Assembly: GCA_029582265.1 (NCBI GenBank)
Contig: CM055816.1
Coordinates: forward strand, 84,357,165-84,421,164
DNA: 64,000 bases
Source: Zoroaster sp. YZ-2022
Taxonomy: Eukaryota; Echinodermata; Asteroidea; Forcipulatida; Zoroasteridae
Direction of reading: 5' to 3'
In this document: one piece after another, positions 48,101 through 59,847 of the stretch
How the letters are laid out: each line of letters opens with the position of its first letter
Position numbering within the stretch: position 1 is the first letter of the stretch
Made by a program: the position numbers and the translations under genes
Notes under the pieces: model-generated
What the model was told of the DNA's origin: nothing
Seen by the model: only the letters and a program-made list of their open reading frames with translations
The model's database searches: none

Positions 48101-50392
48101 ACAATAGACAATGAACTTGCTGCAATTGCAATCAAGGGCTTGTAGTCGGGAGACCGGACTCGAAGGTCGCCTCATAAATTGTAAAGTTAACATTATTCCC
48201 TTGTGACAACAAATTCAGCCCAGTTAAAGGTTGTGCAACCGCAAACAAAACGATCAGAGGTGTGAAGGCCGATGTACTGCATTGATTAATCAATCCATAA
48301 AAAGACGACAGAAGATCTACATCGAAGATGAACTACTGTCACAAAAACTCTTCTAATAATGAAGAGAATCCAAAAATTTGTGTCGCCAGACGAGCTGTCT
48401 CACGAGTCGTGCACCAGTCAATCTGTCCACGAAGAAATTTATACAATAGTTCTTGAAAATAACTATTTGTTACAACCAACCGAAACTGGTCCGTTGTAAA
48501 AGTTCCTGTCACCAGACTAGTTGAATCGTGCACAGATAGAACTGTATCCACCGAAGAAAAATCAAATTTGTTCTTGAAAAATCATAAAAATCATAAACCG
48601 CTAACCCAAAAGCTCCGTGGACTTGTTAATAAACAAGGAGCTATGACAAGAATGCCCCAAACCGCACTGGTTGCTTGACACCAAGAGCCAACCTTTACAG
48701 CGCGCAACCTGATTGGCTAAAACCTCCACCAAAGTTTGTTACCAAACAAACTATTGGTGGAGGCCTAAAAGCGGGAAACTTCCCGCCTACGCCCCTGATT
48801 GGCTGTGCCATGATCCACCCTGGGCATATAAAAGGCTTGACGTGGAAAATAGCCCATAAACCTGCCGCTGGCTAACGAGTGCACAACAATATGCATGCCC
48901 ATTGAGAAAACCCGATCCGTATTGTAAGTTGCACATAACGCATTTGATCACTTTCGTGATAAAATGATTTACATGCAAATACATGTACAACTCGATCACG
49001 ATGATTTTATTACGTTTAGGTGGACTTCCCTCTGTCGATATGGGATGAACATAACCATGCGTGTGAATTAGCATGTGCTAATTGTGCTGGAAGTTTCTCA
49101 CGCTGCCAAAGCAATAACAAACTTATATAACGTGACGACGATTGGATTTTTACTTACAAATTCTATTATTTCGAGTACAATTTTGCAAGAAATAAAGAGG
49201 AAACAACAGGCATTCAAGAACTCAATGTATGTATTTGTCTATTGTCTGAAACTTACAAGTAGGTCAGAAATTACTTTCAAAGCACATGTTTTCGTACTTA
49301 TAAACCGCAGGAAAATTTTCGCGAACTATTCGCGAATAGTCGAATATTCGCAAAATGTTGCTGCGCGATTAATCGAATAGTAAAATTCATTATTCGCCCA
49401 GGTCTAGTGGGTACCAGCAAGTTTATCATATAGCAGCTTTGATGACATGGTTTTCCTCGTTTTAGGATTGATACTGCTTTAAAACTTTGATCTACACACG
49501 TCTATTGGATATCCAATTATAGCATACTAAAGAACGTCAAATATTACAAGAACACAAAAGTATACAAGTTGATGACATGCGATTTGAGGTCCATCATTCA
49601 AATGACAAGGATCTGTTCGTTATATTATTATTTCTAGAGAGACTTTTCCACGTGGTATTACTCAACTCCTGTGTTTTCCACAGTTGGTCATATTAGTCAC
49701 TTGTTGGGACAGTTAACTGACTGAAACTACACTAACCATTTAGAAATTTATTGAAACTATAAATTGTGTTGTACAATAACAAACACTACATGTTCGGGTT
49801 TGACGTTATTTGACGGCATCATGAATTGAAATTGTTGGAGAAACTCTTACGTTAAGATTTGTTGAATTTATCATCATATGTAAGTTTATTTGAATGCAAT
49901 ATACCATACATGTTCAAAATAAATAATGGCTCCAGAATATTTTTTCACTTCAACTTCCGGTTTGGACCAGAAGTGAAGGTCAAAGCGGTGTCATGAATTT
50001 ACATATTGCTCACATTTCAATCAGGAACCAGCAAAGTACTGTGAGATTGATAAAATGCATGTACATGTACTCGATATGTACTCACGAGTACAGGAGTCAA
50101 GTACCGAATACCAGAAGCAAAGAGTTGAGTCCAGGCCGAGTCAAAAATTACTAATAGTCAAGTACAGGCCAAGCACTTGCATGTACTCGATTTGTACTCA
50201 TAGTGAGTATGAGTATGAGTACTCCAACAATGTGCTTTCACTTTGGCAATCTCCTCTGTTAAAAATGCACTTTTACGGTTGTTGTTTTTTCGTTTTGAAG
50301 CTATGTTTCCTTTTGTTACTCGTAAGGGTAAACCATTGTTCACATTAACAATGGACGGTCGTTGATTCAACAGAGCGTTCGCCAGCTACAGT

Positions 50393-50745
50393 GTGGAGTG
50401 TCGTGGCCGAGCGGTCTAGCTTACCGGACTCAAGTTCTGGTGTTAGCAGCAGAATGTGGGTTCGAAACCCGGCCGTGACACTTGTGTCCTTGAGCAAGAC
50501 ACTTAAACCATAATTGCTTCTCTCCACCCAGGGGTTAAATGGGTACATGTACCTGTGAGGGCAGAGTTGGTTGATTAGCCTTATATGCGCTGTAATGGCA
50601 GCAATTGAGCTGTATATTCCCCAGGGAGCTGAGATGGTTTCAGGAATGATTTATGAGCCTTATGAGCAGGGATAATAATATAATGCGCCTTGAGCACCAC
50701 TCAGTTGGTGGATACGTGCACTATATAAGTCCACACATTATTATT
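50393..50745 (+). mobile_element. tRNA-derived SINE, forward copy, tail interrupted
   Basis: The head GTGTCGTGGCCGAGCGGTCT (box A), GGGTTCGAAACCCGGCC (box B), central domain and ATTATT tail are all present. The tail is cut by the element starting at 50746 and resumes as TTATTATTATT at 60843. The SINE itself sits in the left arm of the CACTA-like element. Confidence 0.85.
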
Positions 50746-51370
50746 AGGTGTTCGAGCGCGCAGCGCGAACACATTGTTTTTGTACTGTTTTTTTTTCTTT
50801 CTTCTTTTTCCCAGTGGCAATTGTCCGGCAACAAAGGCATCCTTGCTAAGCATATATATACAGCCTTCAAACTTAACACATAAACAGAACATATCAAGCA
50901 GATGAAACCGTTTGCTGTGACGTCATGATTACATCATCAGGTGTCGAATTACGCTAAATCAAAGTTTAATATTTCAAAAAATCATATCTCATGAACCACA
51001 AAAGATATTTTCACAATCTTTGCATCATCTGAAAGATCTTGAATTATGTGATTTTTTTTGTTTTTCGACATGACCCCAATCTGACCTTTCCTTCTGGTCG
51101 AAACAGGAAGTTGAAATTTCAAAAATCATATCTCATGAACCATAGAAGGTATTTTCACAATCTTTTTAAAATCTTAAAGATCTTGAACTATGTCACATTT
51201 TGTTTTCAGACGTGACCCCAATCTGACCTTTCCTTCCAGTCGAAACCGGAAGGTTAAGTGAAACAATATGCTGAATTACTATTCCCTGTATGTACGAATA
51301 GCCCATATCTCGCGTGCACAGTATACGTACACACAGCAATATATGGAGTTTAATATAGGCCTACAACGTG

Positions 51371-51735
51371 AAGGCCTTGTCACACGGGCCAATTTTCGGG
51401 CAATTTTCAGGCAATAAAAGTTGCTGGCAATGAGATTGCTCGGAGATTGCCCTGTGTGGCATTTTTCACGCAATCCAGTGGCAATGAGTAGACCTACTAG
51501 ATCGACTGGGTTTCTACTTTGAGACAATCTGTCGAGGCAATCTCTAATCACATTGTGTATCAGTGATCACGTGACATTTTATCACTAGCAAAACGTTTTC
51601 GGCGGCCATTTAATTCTCGGTTACATGAAAAAATTACTGAGGAATTTTGCCATTCTTTTTAACTCCAAAGCAATTCAAGAAAATAAAATGGTTCACCGAG
51701 AAAGAGGAAAATATAATTGCATTATTAAGAGGTAA
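51371..51735 (+). mobile_element. Possible Harbinger-type 5' end with a SANT-like first exon
   Basis: AGGCCTTGTCACACGGGCCA resembles a transposon terminus. About 320 bp on, one frame reads KKIKWFTEKEENIIALLRG and ends in a good splice donor (AGAG|GTAAGT at 51731). Another frame, starting at the ATG at 51625, is also open to the same donor. A W-T-E-E-E--I---L pattern recalls Myb/SANT-like proteins of Harbinger or related elements. No right terminus or following exon was confirmed. Confidence 0.3.
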
Positions 51736-52121
51736 GTAGACATTATTTAGAGGTATATTTGCCTAGAATGTGCGTTTGTAAAGTAGGCCTATCGCAGACA
51801 TAATTATTGCATGCATAATCCAATGGAGGTTCATGACGGACAAAACTGTACTACTACATCTATTTCGTGAAAACTATATTGAGTTTTTGCAGTGTACCTA
51901 CATGATTTTAAGTTTGCATTTTAACTAAGGATAATGACTGAGCATGGATAGATGCTATATTGTCCAGAAAAAAAGTTTAAAACTGTGCCATGCAGTCAAA
52001 GTCAAAAGAGCATCGTTGGAAAATACTTCATTGTATAACTCGCCTATGCAAATCCATATAAATATATACGGGTAGAATGTCATATCTGGCCGCCAATATT
52101 TTTCATTAAATATAACCAATA

Positions 52122-52232
52122 ATGTAATCTTACCTACCTGGTAAGGTGGAGAACATACGGATAATGATGGACATATACTTTAAATTATTCCAGGATATTT
52201 ATTTCATGAAAAATCAGGCATTTTTGGTATAC
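52122..52232. repeat. Short repeat shared with 59335-59440
   Basis: GTAATCTTACCTACCTGGTA, GGATAATGATGGACATATAC and ATTTATTTCATGAAAAATCA recur with minor changes at 59335-59440 in the same orientation. The class is unknown. Confidence 0.7.
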
Positions 52233-53410
52233 GATGACTTCCTCAGTCATGTCAGTCTGATCTTGTAAACTCCACAATTAGTGACCAACACAGTCATTGT
52301 ACATGCGTAGTGGCAACTATAATAGGATCCTTCTATTTTCTGAAGGGGAGGATTTTTTTAGAAGGGAAATCAAGTCCGAAAACCATCATAAAAGTGGATT
52401 TTAAAGATAGTTTTCGCTTTCTGTACCACCAAAAATCGATAGAATGATTTTTTTAACTGGTTAGTGGTTGCAAAACAAATCCAAAAAAGCCCTTAAAAAG
52501 TGGCGGCCGGATACGAATTTTTTTCCATATATACATGTTCGTGTGTTGTTGTCCCTTCTGCAACTCTGCATGTTCTTCGTGTCAGCGAAATATATCCCTA
52601 ACTCAACCTAAAGACATGCTTTTACTTGATTAGTCTGCTAGTAGCCACAAAATTGTAATAGGGGTATCCTGGTTTTTCTGAGCTAGGTTAACCTCAATCT
52701 GCCAACATTTGTTGTTTTGTTATTATTAAGCATAAAAAGTCTGTCCCTCCATAGGTATGCTTTAAAGAAAGGTCAGGTCTTATAACATAAAAAAAGATGA
52801 AGAGCCTGCATAAAAAAGAAAACTATTAAATGAAGAAAAAGCTGCAGAGGGATGAGTTAATATGAGTTTTAATTGGAAAATAAACATGCAGGTGTGTTGG
52901 TGGACAACATGTGTACACCAAAATTCAGGATGGAAAATGCAAATGAGGTGGGGGTGATGAAGGTTGTTTTTGCAATTATAGAGGGCATTCTCTTACTGGA
53001 GTAATACATGTTGGCCTTTCCCCATTCAGAATTTATTTTTTCACAGAATCATTTGAACATTTCTTTATATTTTGTATTTTAGCTCTCCAGTATGCTGAGT
53101 AATTGGAATTAGATGCAATGGCTGGCATCAGTGAGAATCAGTTCAACAGCCTAGAAAGCATCTAAAACGCAAGCCCCAAGGTAACCAATAAATCTGTGGT
53201 ACAATTATTGTAAATGTGTGTGTGTGGATGATTGCATTCCTCCTGACTGCCCTATGATCCACTCACATGACCCCACCAACCTTCATTGAAGATTGTGATT
53301 TTTATTTTCAAAAAGCAATTCTTTTAAAACTTTATCCACAATGTTGTATTCTTTCCCAGTGAAAACAGGTCAACTCATATGCGTGCCAACTCGTACTTTT
53401 ACCAACTCAT

Positions 53411-54993
53411 ACTCATTTTGGTCAACTCGACCCGTAAAAAATATTTATTACTGAATATTTACTGGCATGTGTACGGGTTGACATCCGGTGGAGTACGAGT
53501 TGGTAGAAGTACAAGTTAATTTAGCTACACTATAGTGTCTGTAGTTCCTCATAATAATAGTAGTACTTATGTCCTGTGTGGTGATGGCTGCATTGCAGTT
53601 TACTTTATACTGGCACTTAATTTTCTCACTAAAGTAGACCAGAAACAAATATCAGCACCTTTATTGAGATAATGAAACAGTCACGTCATGGAGGAAGGAA
53701 GACGTCACATGTAACTTTCTATTCCATTGTAAAACCTAACTTAAAGGCATTGTTCTGAAGGGATCATTTTTCTAAAGTTGCATAATTTTTCTGAAGTTAC
53801 ATCAATCCATCATCCTGATAATAACATATGAGGGCATTCTAAGTTATGTGTGTTTTGTTAGCATGACCCATTATTCTTCGTCCCTCTTTGAAAACATTTA
53901 ATATTGTTTTTATATGATTCGTTTATATTTCAGATCAACGGTATCCATTTGTGCTACTGCTACAAGGTGTGTCAGAGTCTGTGTAACTTTGTGATCCAAT
54001 GGCCAGCATTTGAAGTTTATCCATTCATCAAAGGAGTTAATGTATGATTCAAATTATTTTATATGGACTTGTCCTATCTGTGGCAGTCTTTACCCTCAAG
54101 GGAATTGTTTTTTCAGGACCTCAAGACACATCTAGGTCTTTCTAGGAATTTCTTTAACATGTTAGAACAAAAATAGTACTGAGGAATTCTTATTATTTTT
54201 TTGACTGGACCCAAACATCCTCACAAATGTTGTTATTAAGCAATATCTGTTGGTGATCTAGTAAAATGTATATTGCCGACAGTGAATCCCTGGCAGTTGG
54301 GCCATATAAACATAGTAAACATAGTAAACATACCCCCCAATCTTCATTGCATGGGTGTGTCAGCCTTGGAATACCTTTTGCCAGATCACCCAATTAAAGT
54401 TCCTATTTATTTGTATGCTCGCATTGGGATAGTACTGACCATCAATCCCATAAACACAATTGGTTAAACAGACAGTATCGTCACGATCAGAGCAGACTTT
54501 CTACAAACAGGGCATGGAATTGGTGTCCTAGTTTAAGACGAACATAGTGACTGAAAATTACTGGCTCATTTATGCAGCAGCAACGTGAATATGACCTTAT
54601 CATGTGAGTATTATTTTCAGTCACTGAGTTAAACTAGAACTTGAACTCTGATTCCATGCCCTGTTGATCGTGAAGATATTGCCACCTTTAAACAATAACT
54701 TTAAAATGACTATTTATGAAAATGTATATTCAACAGTTAATGACAAATAAATACATATACATGTAACAATCAGAAGATTATTTCATTATTGTTTGTTTCT
54801 ATTTTACAGTTATCCTTCAAATTACATTGTGTTGTCTCTTCCCTATAAGTATTGTTTTAAAAAACTGAACCAAACATTTAAATATTATAACACTTGATCA
54901 AATTTGTCATTATATTGTACAAGACCTGCACACACCTCACCTGGGGGGGGGGGGGGGAAATGTGTAATGATCAAGTTGTGATGATACATTATT
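53411..54993. repeat. Right copy of the duplicated ~1.55-kb segment
   Basis: It is nearly identical in order to 1-1549, including ATTTCAGATCAACG..TATCCATT, TTGGGCCATATAAACATAGT and TCACGATCAGAGCAGACTTT. Small indels distinguish it. It differs at the left flank (CCAACTCGTACTTTTACCAA) and right flank (TTTTTTTTTAGTTTATGGGC). It lies inside the nested insertions of the HSPA13 intron, so it is not part of a simple tandem duplication. Confidence 0.8.
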
Positions 54994-55490
54994 TTATTTC
55001 TTTTTTTTTAGTTTATGGGCAATTAATTTCATGGTAACAGTTTGCCAATGCTCTCTTGACAAAAGGTTATCAGGCACTAAGTTAATTTAAATACAAAATC
55101 ATTTAAATTTGACGTATGTATTTTAACTTATGTATTTTATTTCTTTTCTTTTTGTTATTTTATCAACTTAATTAAATTTACTTTTGCAAATGGAATAATA
55201 TGTACCATTTTTAAACGAAAAGCATCAATAAATTTCCCACAATGATTGTTTAATAAACAATGTGGCAAAAAAGAGTCTAGACAAACAAAATGGTTGGTAA
55301 TTTTTTTCCAAAATTGTTGGGTGTTTACTTTTAAATATTGGTTTTGGTTAGCCAGTTAGCAAATTTCTAAATGGTCAGTGAATTTTGTTTCATTTTAATT
55401 TATGTAATAACCAAATATGTTTCATTGTCATTAATAAATAAATAAATTAAAAAGATTAAGGCCTAAACATTTTCAGCATTATTCTGGTAC
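54994..55490. other. AT-rich stretch, nothing recognised
   Basis: AATAAATAAATAAA-type runs and no coding or structured repeat beyond these. Confidence 0.5.
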
Positions 55491-56422
55491 AGAACTTTAA
55501 AACTTAACACATAGTTAGACCTTAACATGTAGTTGAGTCCTAGGTTGTGACGTCATGGTGAGGTCATCAGATATCGAATTACACTAAATCAAAGTTTAAT
55601 ATTATAAAAAATCATATCTCATGAAGCACAAAAGATATTTTCACAATCTTTGCCTCATCTTAAAGACCTTGAATTATGCCACATTTCGTTCGCAGACATG
55701 ACCTTAATCTGACCTCTCCTTTCTTTCGAAACCAGAAATGTTTAAGTGAAGAAATATTCTGAATCACTATTCTGTAAATGTATATTTTTGCTATCTTCAG
55801 AAAAAAATAAGAATTTTACCAAATTTGGCACAATTGACACCCATATTATGAGGAAAAATTTTGTGTATGACTTCACATGATTGAACCGGAACTTACGGTT
55901 GGAAGAATTTAAAATTATATTAGATGACTGAACCAGAAGTTAATGTATTCAGTATAGCTTATTATATATTATGAAAACTCATACCTCCTGAGGTAACTCT
56001 TGTCTTTTATTTATTTTTATTTTTATATTCTGACCACAAAACATCAAATTTAAAATAAAAACAGTCTTCCAAGTCACACTTGTTAATTTCTAACGTATTG
56101 CTTAAATCTCACAACTTTTCCAAGTTCAACAGCCAATGGGTCATATGTATAAAAACTAGCATTTGCTTTTACTACCAATTTGTGAGTATTTACTCGTATC
56201 TGTATGAATAAAAATGAAGCAAATGCTTTTACTGGAAAGCATTTGCTAAACACTGAAAGTATTTACTTTTACTTTTGTAGTTTTTGCTAGACTATTAGCA
56301 TTTGCTTCGTTTGGTATGAATAAAACGGAGTAAATGCTTCAGATTTGGAGTATTTACTAGTCAATTTTCAAGGCTGGGTCGAGGCAACCCTGAAAAGGAT
56401 GAACCAAATACTAGTTTGCAAA

Positions 56423-57415
56423 ATGGCAGCGTTTATGAATGTCATTCGGCAGGAAAAGGTTTATGCTCAGAGAAGGGAGTGTCGGAAGTCAAAATACAAG
56501 CAGCTGTACCGGTTTGAGGAACCAAATGTAACATGGATGGCCGACCATTTCTTGGAACATTCTGGGGAACGAAGAGGGGGAGCACTGACTGCAAAGCAGC
56601 AACTTGAGGTTCTACTAAGGTATGTTGGTGACCCAGGTTTTCAAGTTGGCGTCGGAGAAGATGCTGGGATTCATCAGAGCACCGTGTCCACTACGATTAC
56701 GGTTGTTCTCAAACAAATGATGAGAAACGCAGAGCTGTGGATCAAGTTCCCCAAAACTGCAGCTGACATACAATCTGCACAGGAAATGTGGCAGGCAAGG
56801 GGGCCATTTCAGATTCCATTTGTCATTGGAGCAGTTGACTGTACGTACGTGCAAATCAACAATCCATCTGCACCAGAAGGGGATGAGTACATCAACAGGA
56901 AAGGACAGGCAACTATAATTGTGCAAGCAACATGCAATGCAAATGAGATGTTCACAAGCGTAGATGCAACCTGGCCTGGCTCTGTTCATGACAGTAGGAT
57001 TTGGAGAAACTCTCCTGTGGCTGCGCACTTGAATCAATCTGGAAGTGATGCAGTTCTCTTAGCCGATAAAGGCTACGGTATTGCTCCCTGGCTTATGACT
57101 CCCTACACCCCTGCATCCAACCCCCAGGAGGCACATTACAACCGGATTCACGCAAGAGAACGAGCAATCATCGAAAGGTGCTTCGGATAGCTGAAGCAAA
57201 GATTTCCCATCATGCAGTACAAAGTGCGACTTTCTCTGGAGTAAGCTCCCGCTATAATTGTCGCTTGCTTCATGCTTCACAATGTTGCCAAATATCTGGA
57301 TGATGAATTTGACTTCCCAGTAATGGAATATCCAGAAGATGACATCGATGTGGTAGATGGTCATGAAGATGATAATGAAAATCGCACAAGAAGGGGGGGT
57401 CAACGGAAGAGGTAG
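56423..57415 (+). pseudogene. Harbinger (HARBI1-like) DDE transposase with two internal stops
   Basis: From the likely start MAAFMNVIRQEKVYAQRREC the frame has a helix-turn-helix-like GVGEDAGIHQSTVSTTITVV. The DDE triad is visible as FVIGAVDCTYVQINNPSAPE (D1), VDATWPGSVHDSRIWRNS (D2) and IHARERAIIERCFG (E). A TAG at 57188-57190 and a TAA at 57242-57244 interrupt the C-terminal part, which otherwise reads LKQRFPIMQYKVRLSLE and IIVACFMLHNVAKYLDDEFD to a TAG at 57413-57415. The frame upstream of 56423 is open but probably untranslated. All three catalytic residues survive. Confidence 0.88.
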
Positions 57416-57998
57416 AGCCATCTCAGAAATGCTCTATGATGAGAATTAGACAATTTTACTATTTTACATATTTCTTTTGGTTGATTATGTTATAGCAAAA
57501 TCAAAGGAGGTCACTACAAGTCCCAAGCAAAACTACAAAGTTTATATCCATTTCCCAAATTACGAAATAACATTATTATAACATGTTATAAATTTGTTTT
57601 ATTATGATTTTCAGACAAGCATTTAAGCTGAGAAGAAAACATTTTGGTCAAGTGTTAAAGTACAGCTAATAAATAATATTTATTTTCAGTCACATTTAAA
57701 CAATCAAGAACATCTTTTCTGTTTCGCAAATTAAAGGAAAAACAAGTAATTGACCCATAAAACGTGAATTAAATGGAGTATTCTGTTCACCTTCTTTTGT
57801 CTTTTTCTTTTTTTAAACTGTGGGCCTACATATTTATACCTTCTTTCTAAATGTAATATTTTGTAAATGTCTTGGCATTTATTAAAATCAATATGTTGGC
57901 GATTAAAATAAAGAATGTATACAATAAATTCTCTCAGAATATCTCTTTTTTTAAATAATAAGTGACAGGTTTTATTCGAAATATATTACAAGAAATGT
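57416..57998. other. Non-coding interior of the Harbinger element
   Basis: AT-rich spacer between the convergent transposase and accessory genes, presumably holding both 3' UTRs. No further feature seen. Confidence 0.5.
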
Positions 57999-58267
57999 TC
58001 AATCATCACTGTCTGAATCTGATAGGCCTATCTGCTGTTGCTGCATTCGTATCAGTTTCATCTGCTCCAATAAAACCAGTCTCTGTAGCTCAGCTGTCTA
58101 GAGTCCCTCAGTTTCCTCTGTATCTGGAAGAGATGATGTTTTTCTCTTTTTCACGGGCCTTGAAGGAATCATGTGACTATGAGGCGAAGACTTCATAAGC
58201 GTCTTGGATGTGGATGGACCGGGCAAATCTGGTGTAGAGGCATTACCTAAGCCAACACGTATGGTAC
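57999..58267 (-). pseudogene. Harbinger Myb/SANT-like accessory protein, last exon, one stop
   Basis: On the - strand an acceptor (ATTCTGTCAG) precedes GTIRVGLGNASTPDLPGPST, IPSRPVKKRKTSSLPDTEET and EGL, then a TAG. Beyond it the frame continues TAELQRLVLLEQMKLIRMQQ and ends acidic (SDSDSDD) at a TGA (57999-58001). The ELQRLVLLEQ-K--RM coiled-coil-like end is typical of Harbinger accessory proteins, which help the transposase reach the nucleus and DNA. Confidence 0.75.
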
Positions 58268-58444
58268 CTGACAGAATGGTAAATCTCTTCAGTCAAATAG
58301 TAACAAATAATTCCAGCATACAAAATTACATTTAATTCCAGGCCAAATTGTATGCCGAATATACAAGTTATAGGCCGCCCCCTTTTTTTAAATTTGTTTT
58401 ATATATATTTTTTTAAATAATTGGTCATTTACATTTTACTTCAC

Positions 58445-58812
58445 TGATCACCGAACAACTTTGCGTCTGCATCAGGTCCAGCAGCAATTTCTCCCACTCC
58501 TTCAGTTTCATTGGTTTGTTTCCTGTCTTTGACATATCAAACTTCAGTTTCACATCGCTCTTCATGTTGTTCAGCTTTTTCATGATCTGTCAGGGAGATG
58601 CCAGTTGCGCGCTGATACTCAACCGCCATTTTCTTGAGTGCACACTCTTTCTCTGCTTTTACTTTAGGTAACTGGGACTTCGCAAGTAGCACCTTGTATC
58701 GTTTTACAAGTTTCACAAAAAGATTTTGCTTGCAATTTGCAGGTGCAGATAAGTTGTCTTCATCGTGCAGATTTTCAGGGTCGGAATCTCTATTGCTATA
58801 CATATCAGCCAT
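58445..58812 (-). pseudogene. Harbinger Myb/SANT-like accessory protein, first exon, frameshifted
   Basis: It starts MADMYSNRDSDPENLHDEDN and enters a helical DNA-binding domain QNLFVKLVKRYKVLLAKSQL, PKVKAEKECALKKMAVEYQR, ATGISLTDHEK. One base off, the domain continues KKLNNMKSDVKLKFDMSKTG then NKPMKLKEWEKLLLDLMQ. The frameshift lies near 58570-58580. The N-terminal acidic lead and the Myb-like trihelical pattern fit the accessory ORF of PIF/Harbinger elements. Confidence 0.75.
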
Positions 58813-59797
58813 GATGAGATTTCATTAAACCACCCCTGTTAGCTTACGGTTTGCTCTGTTTGGGTCTCTTTGTACACACAATGGAGTCTCTATTGTTATA
58901 AACTATTCAGCTATGCATTCAACCACAAGTGTGAAGCATTTACTACGATTTCAATTAGCAAATGCTGAACAGTAAAACCTAATTTTTATTCATACGAATT
59001 CAAGCATTTGCTTTTCCTTAATGCTTTTCAGTACTCCAAAGTAAATGCTTTTACTGTTTGCTTAAACTTCCTAGCATTTACTAGTTTTTATCCATACGAC
59101 CCAATATCTCAGGAACTAAATGACCTATTAGAAAACAAAAAACACAATTGAATTCCTTACATTAATAGCTTGTAATTCTTGTGAAATGAGTTACCATAAA
59201 TGCTTTGATGGTCAAATTAGTGGCACACGAAGTAACGATTTTAAAAGGTTATATCTCATACATGTAGCTTCAATTTGATGTATAATTTGACAAAGCTGGG
59301 GGGAAAATAAAAATAGGGTGTTAAAGCTATATAATGTAATCTTACCTGCTCAGTAATTTGGAGAACAAATGGATGATGATGGACATATGTATACTTCAAA
59401 TTATTCCAAGATATTTATTTCATGAAAAATCAGGCCTCGTATTGAGATTTGGAGGCAATGTGAATGCGAATTTTGACATGGTTCCTGTGTATGAAATATT
59501 CTTTGAAATATATACATATCAAACTATGATCAATGACGTCATTACTACGTCACTACGGAAAATTAAAACAGGTCGAAAAAAAATTATTTCTCCATCTCAA
59601 AAATTAAAGATCAGAATTTTGTCAAATTTCAAATATAAACAATCTATGTCAATATGAAGACAACTGGAAAGTTTCATCTTAATTACGTGACCAAAACTTA
59701 ATATATGAGAATAAAAAAGTAGTTTACGATACAATTTTAAAGGTAATAAACAAATTAGGCGATACTGTTTCCTTCGCCAATAATACAAACTAAAGAG

Positions 59798-59847
59798 GGC
59801 GCTATGCACATTTAGCGGTTGTCCAACCGCTAAATGTGCATAGCGCC
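59798..59847. repeat. Perfect 24-bp inverted repeat with 2-nt loop
   Basis: GGCGCTATGCACATTTAGCG continuing GTTG, then TC, then the exact complement. Flanks AAAGAG / TTCTTT extend the pairing with one mismatch. It is a strong cruciform or RNA-hairpin candidate. Confidence 0.92.

Larger units (their letters stand above)
42028..49406. mobile_element. hAT-like element (7.4 kb) carrying a Ngaro retrotransposon
   Basis: TAGGCCTGGGCGAATA at the left and TATTCGCCCAGGTCTA at the right are inverted with one mismatch in 16. They are flanked by the exact 8-bp duplication GTGGGTAC (42020-42027 and 49407-49414). Sub-terminal ATTCGAATATTCGCGAATAG repeats occur at both ends. No hAT transposase was recognised, so this is a non-autonomous element enlarged by the nested Ngaro. 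It lies within the large HSPA13 intron. Confidence 0.85.
56138..59102. mobile_element. PIF/Harbinger transposon (2965 bp), two genes, both broken
   Basis: TIRs GGGTCATATGTATAAAAACT and (complement at right) GGGTCGTATGGATAAAAACT continue into AG. AAT flanks both ends (56135-56137 and 59103-59105) as a 3-bp duplication. Sub-terminal regions repeat AGCATTTGCTTTTACT-like words on both sides. The transposase gene runs on the + strand and a Myb/SANT-like accessory gene on the - strand, convergent. Both carry inactivating changes. Confidence 0.85.
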
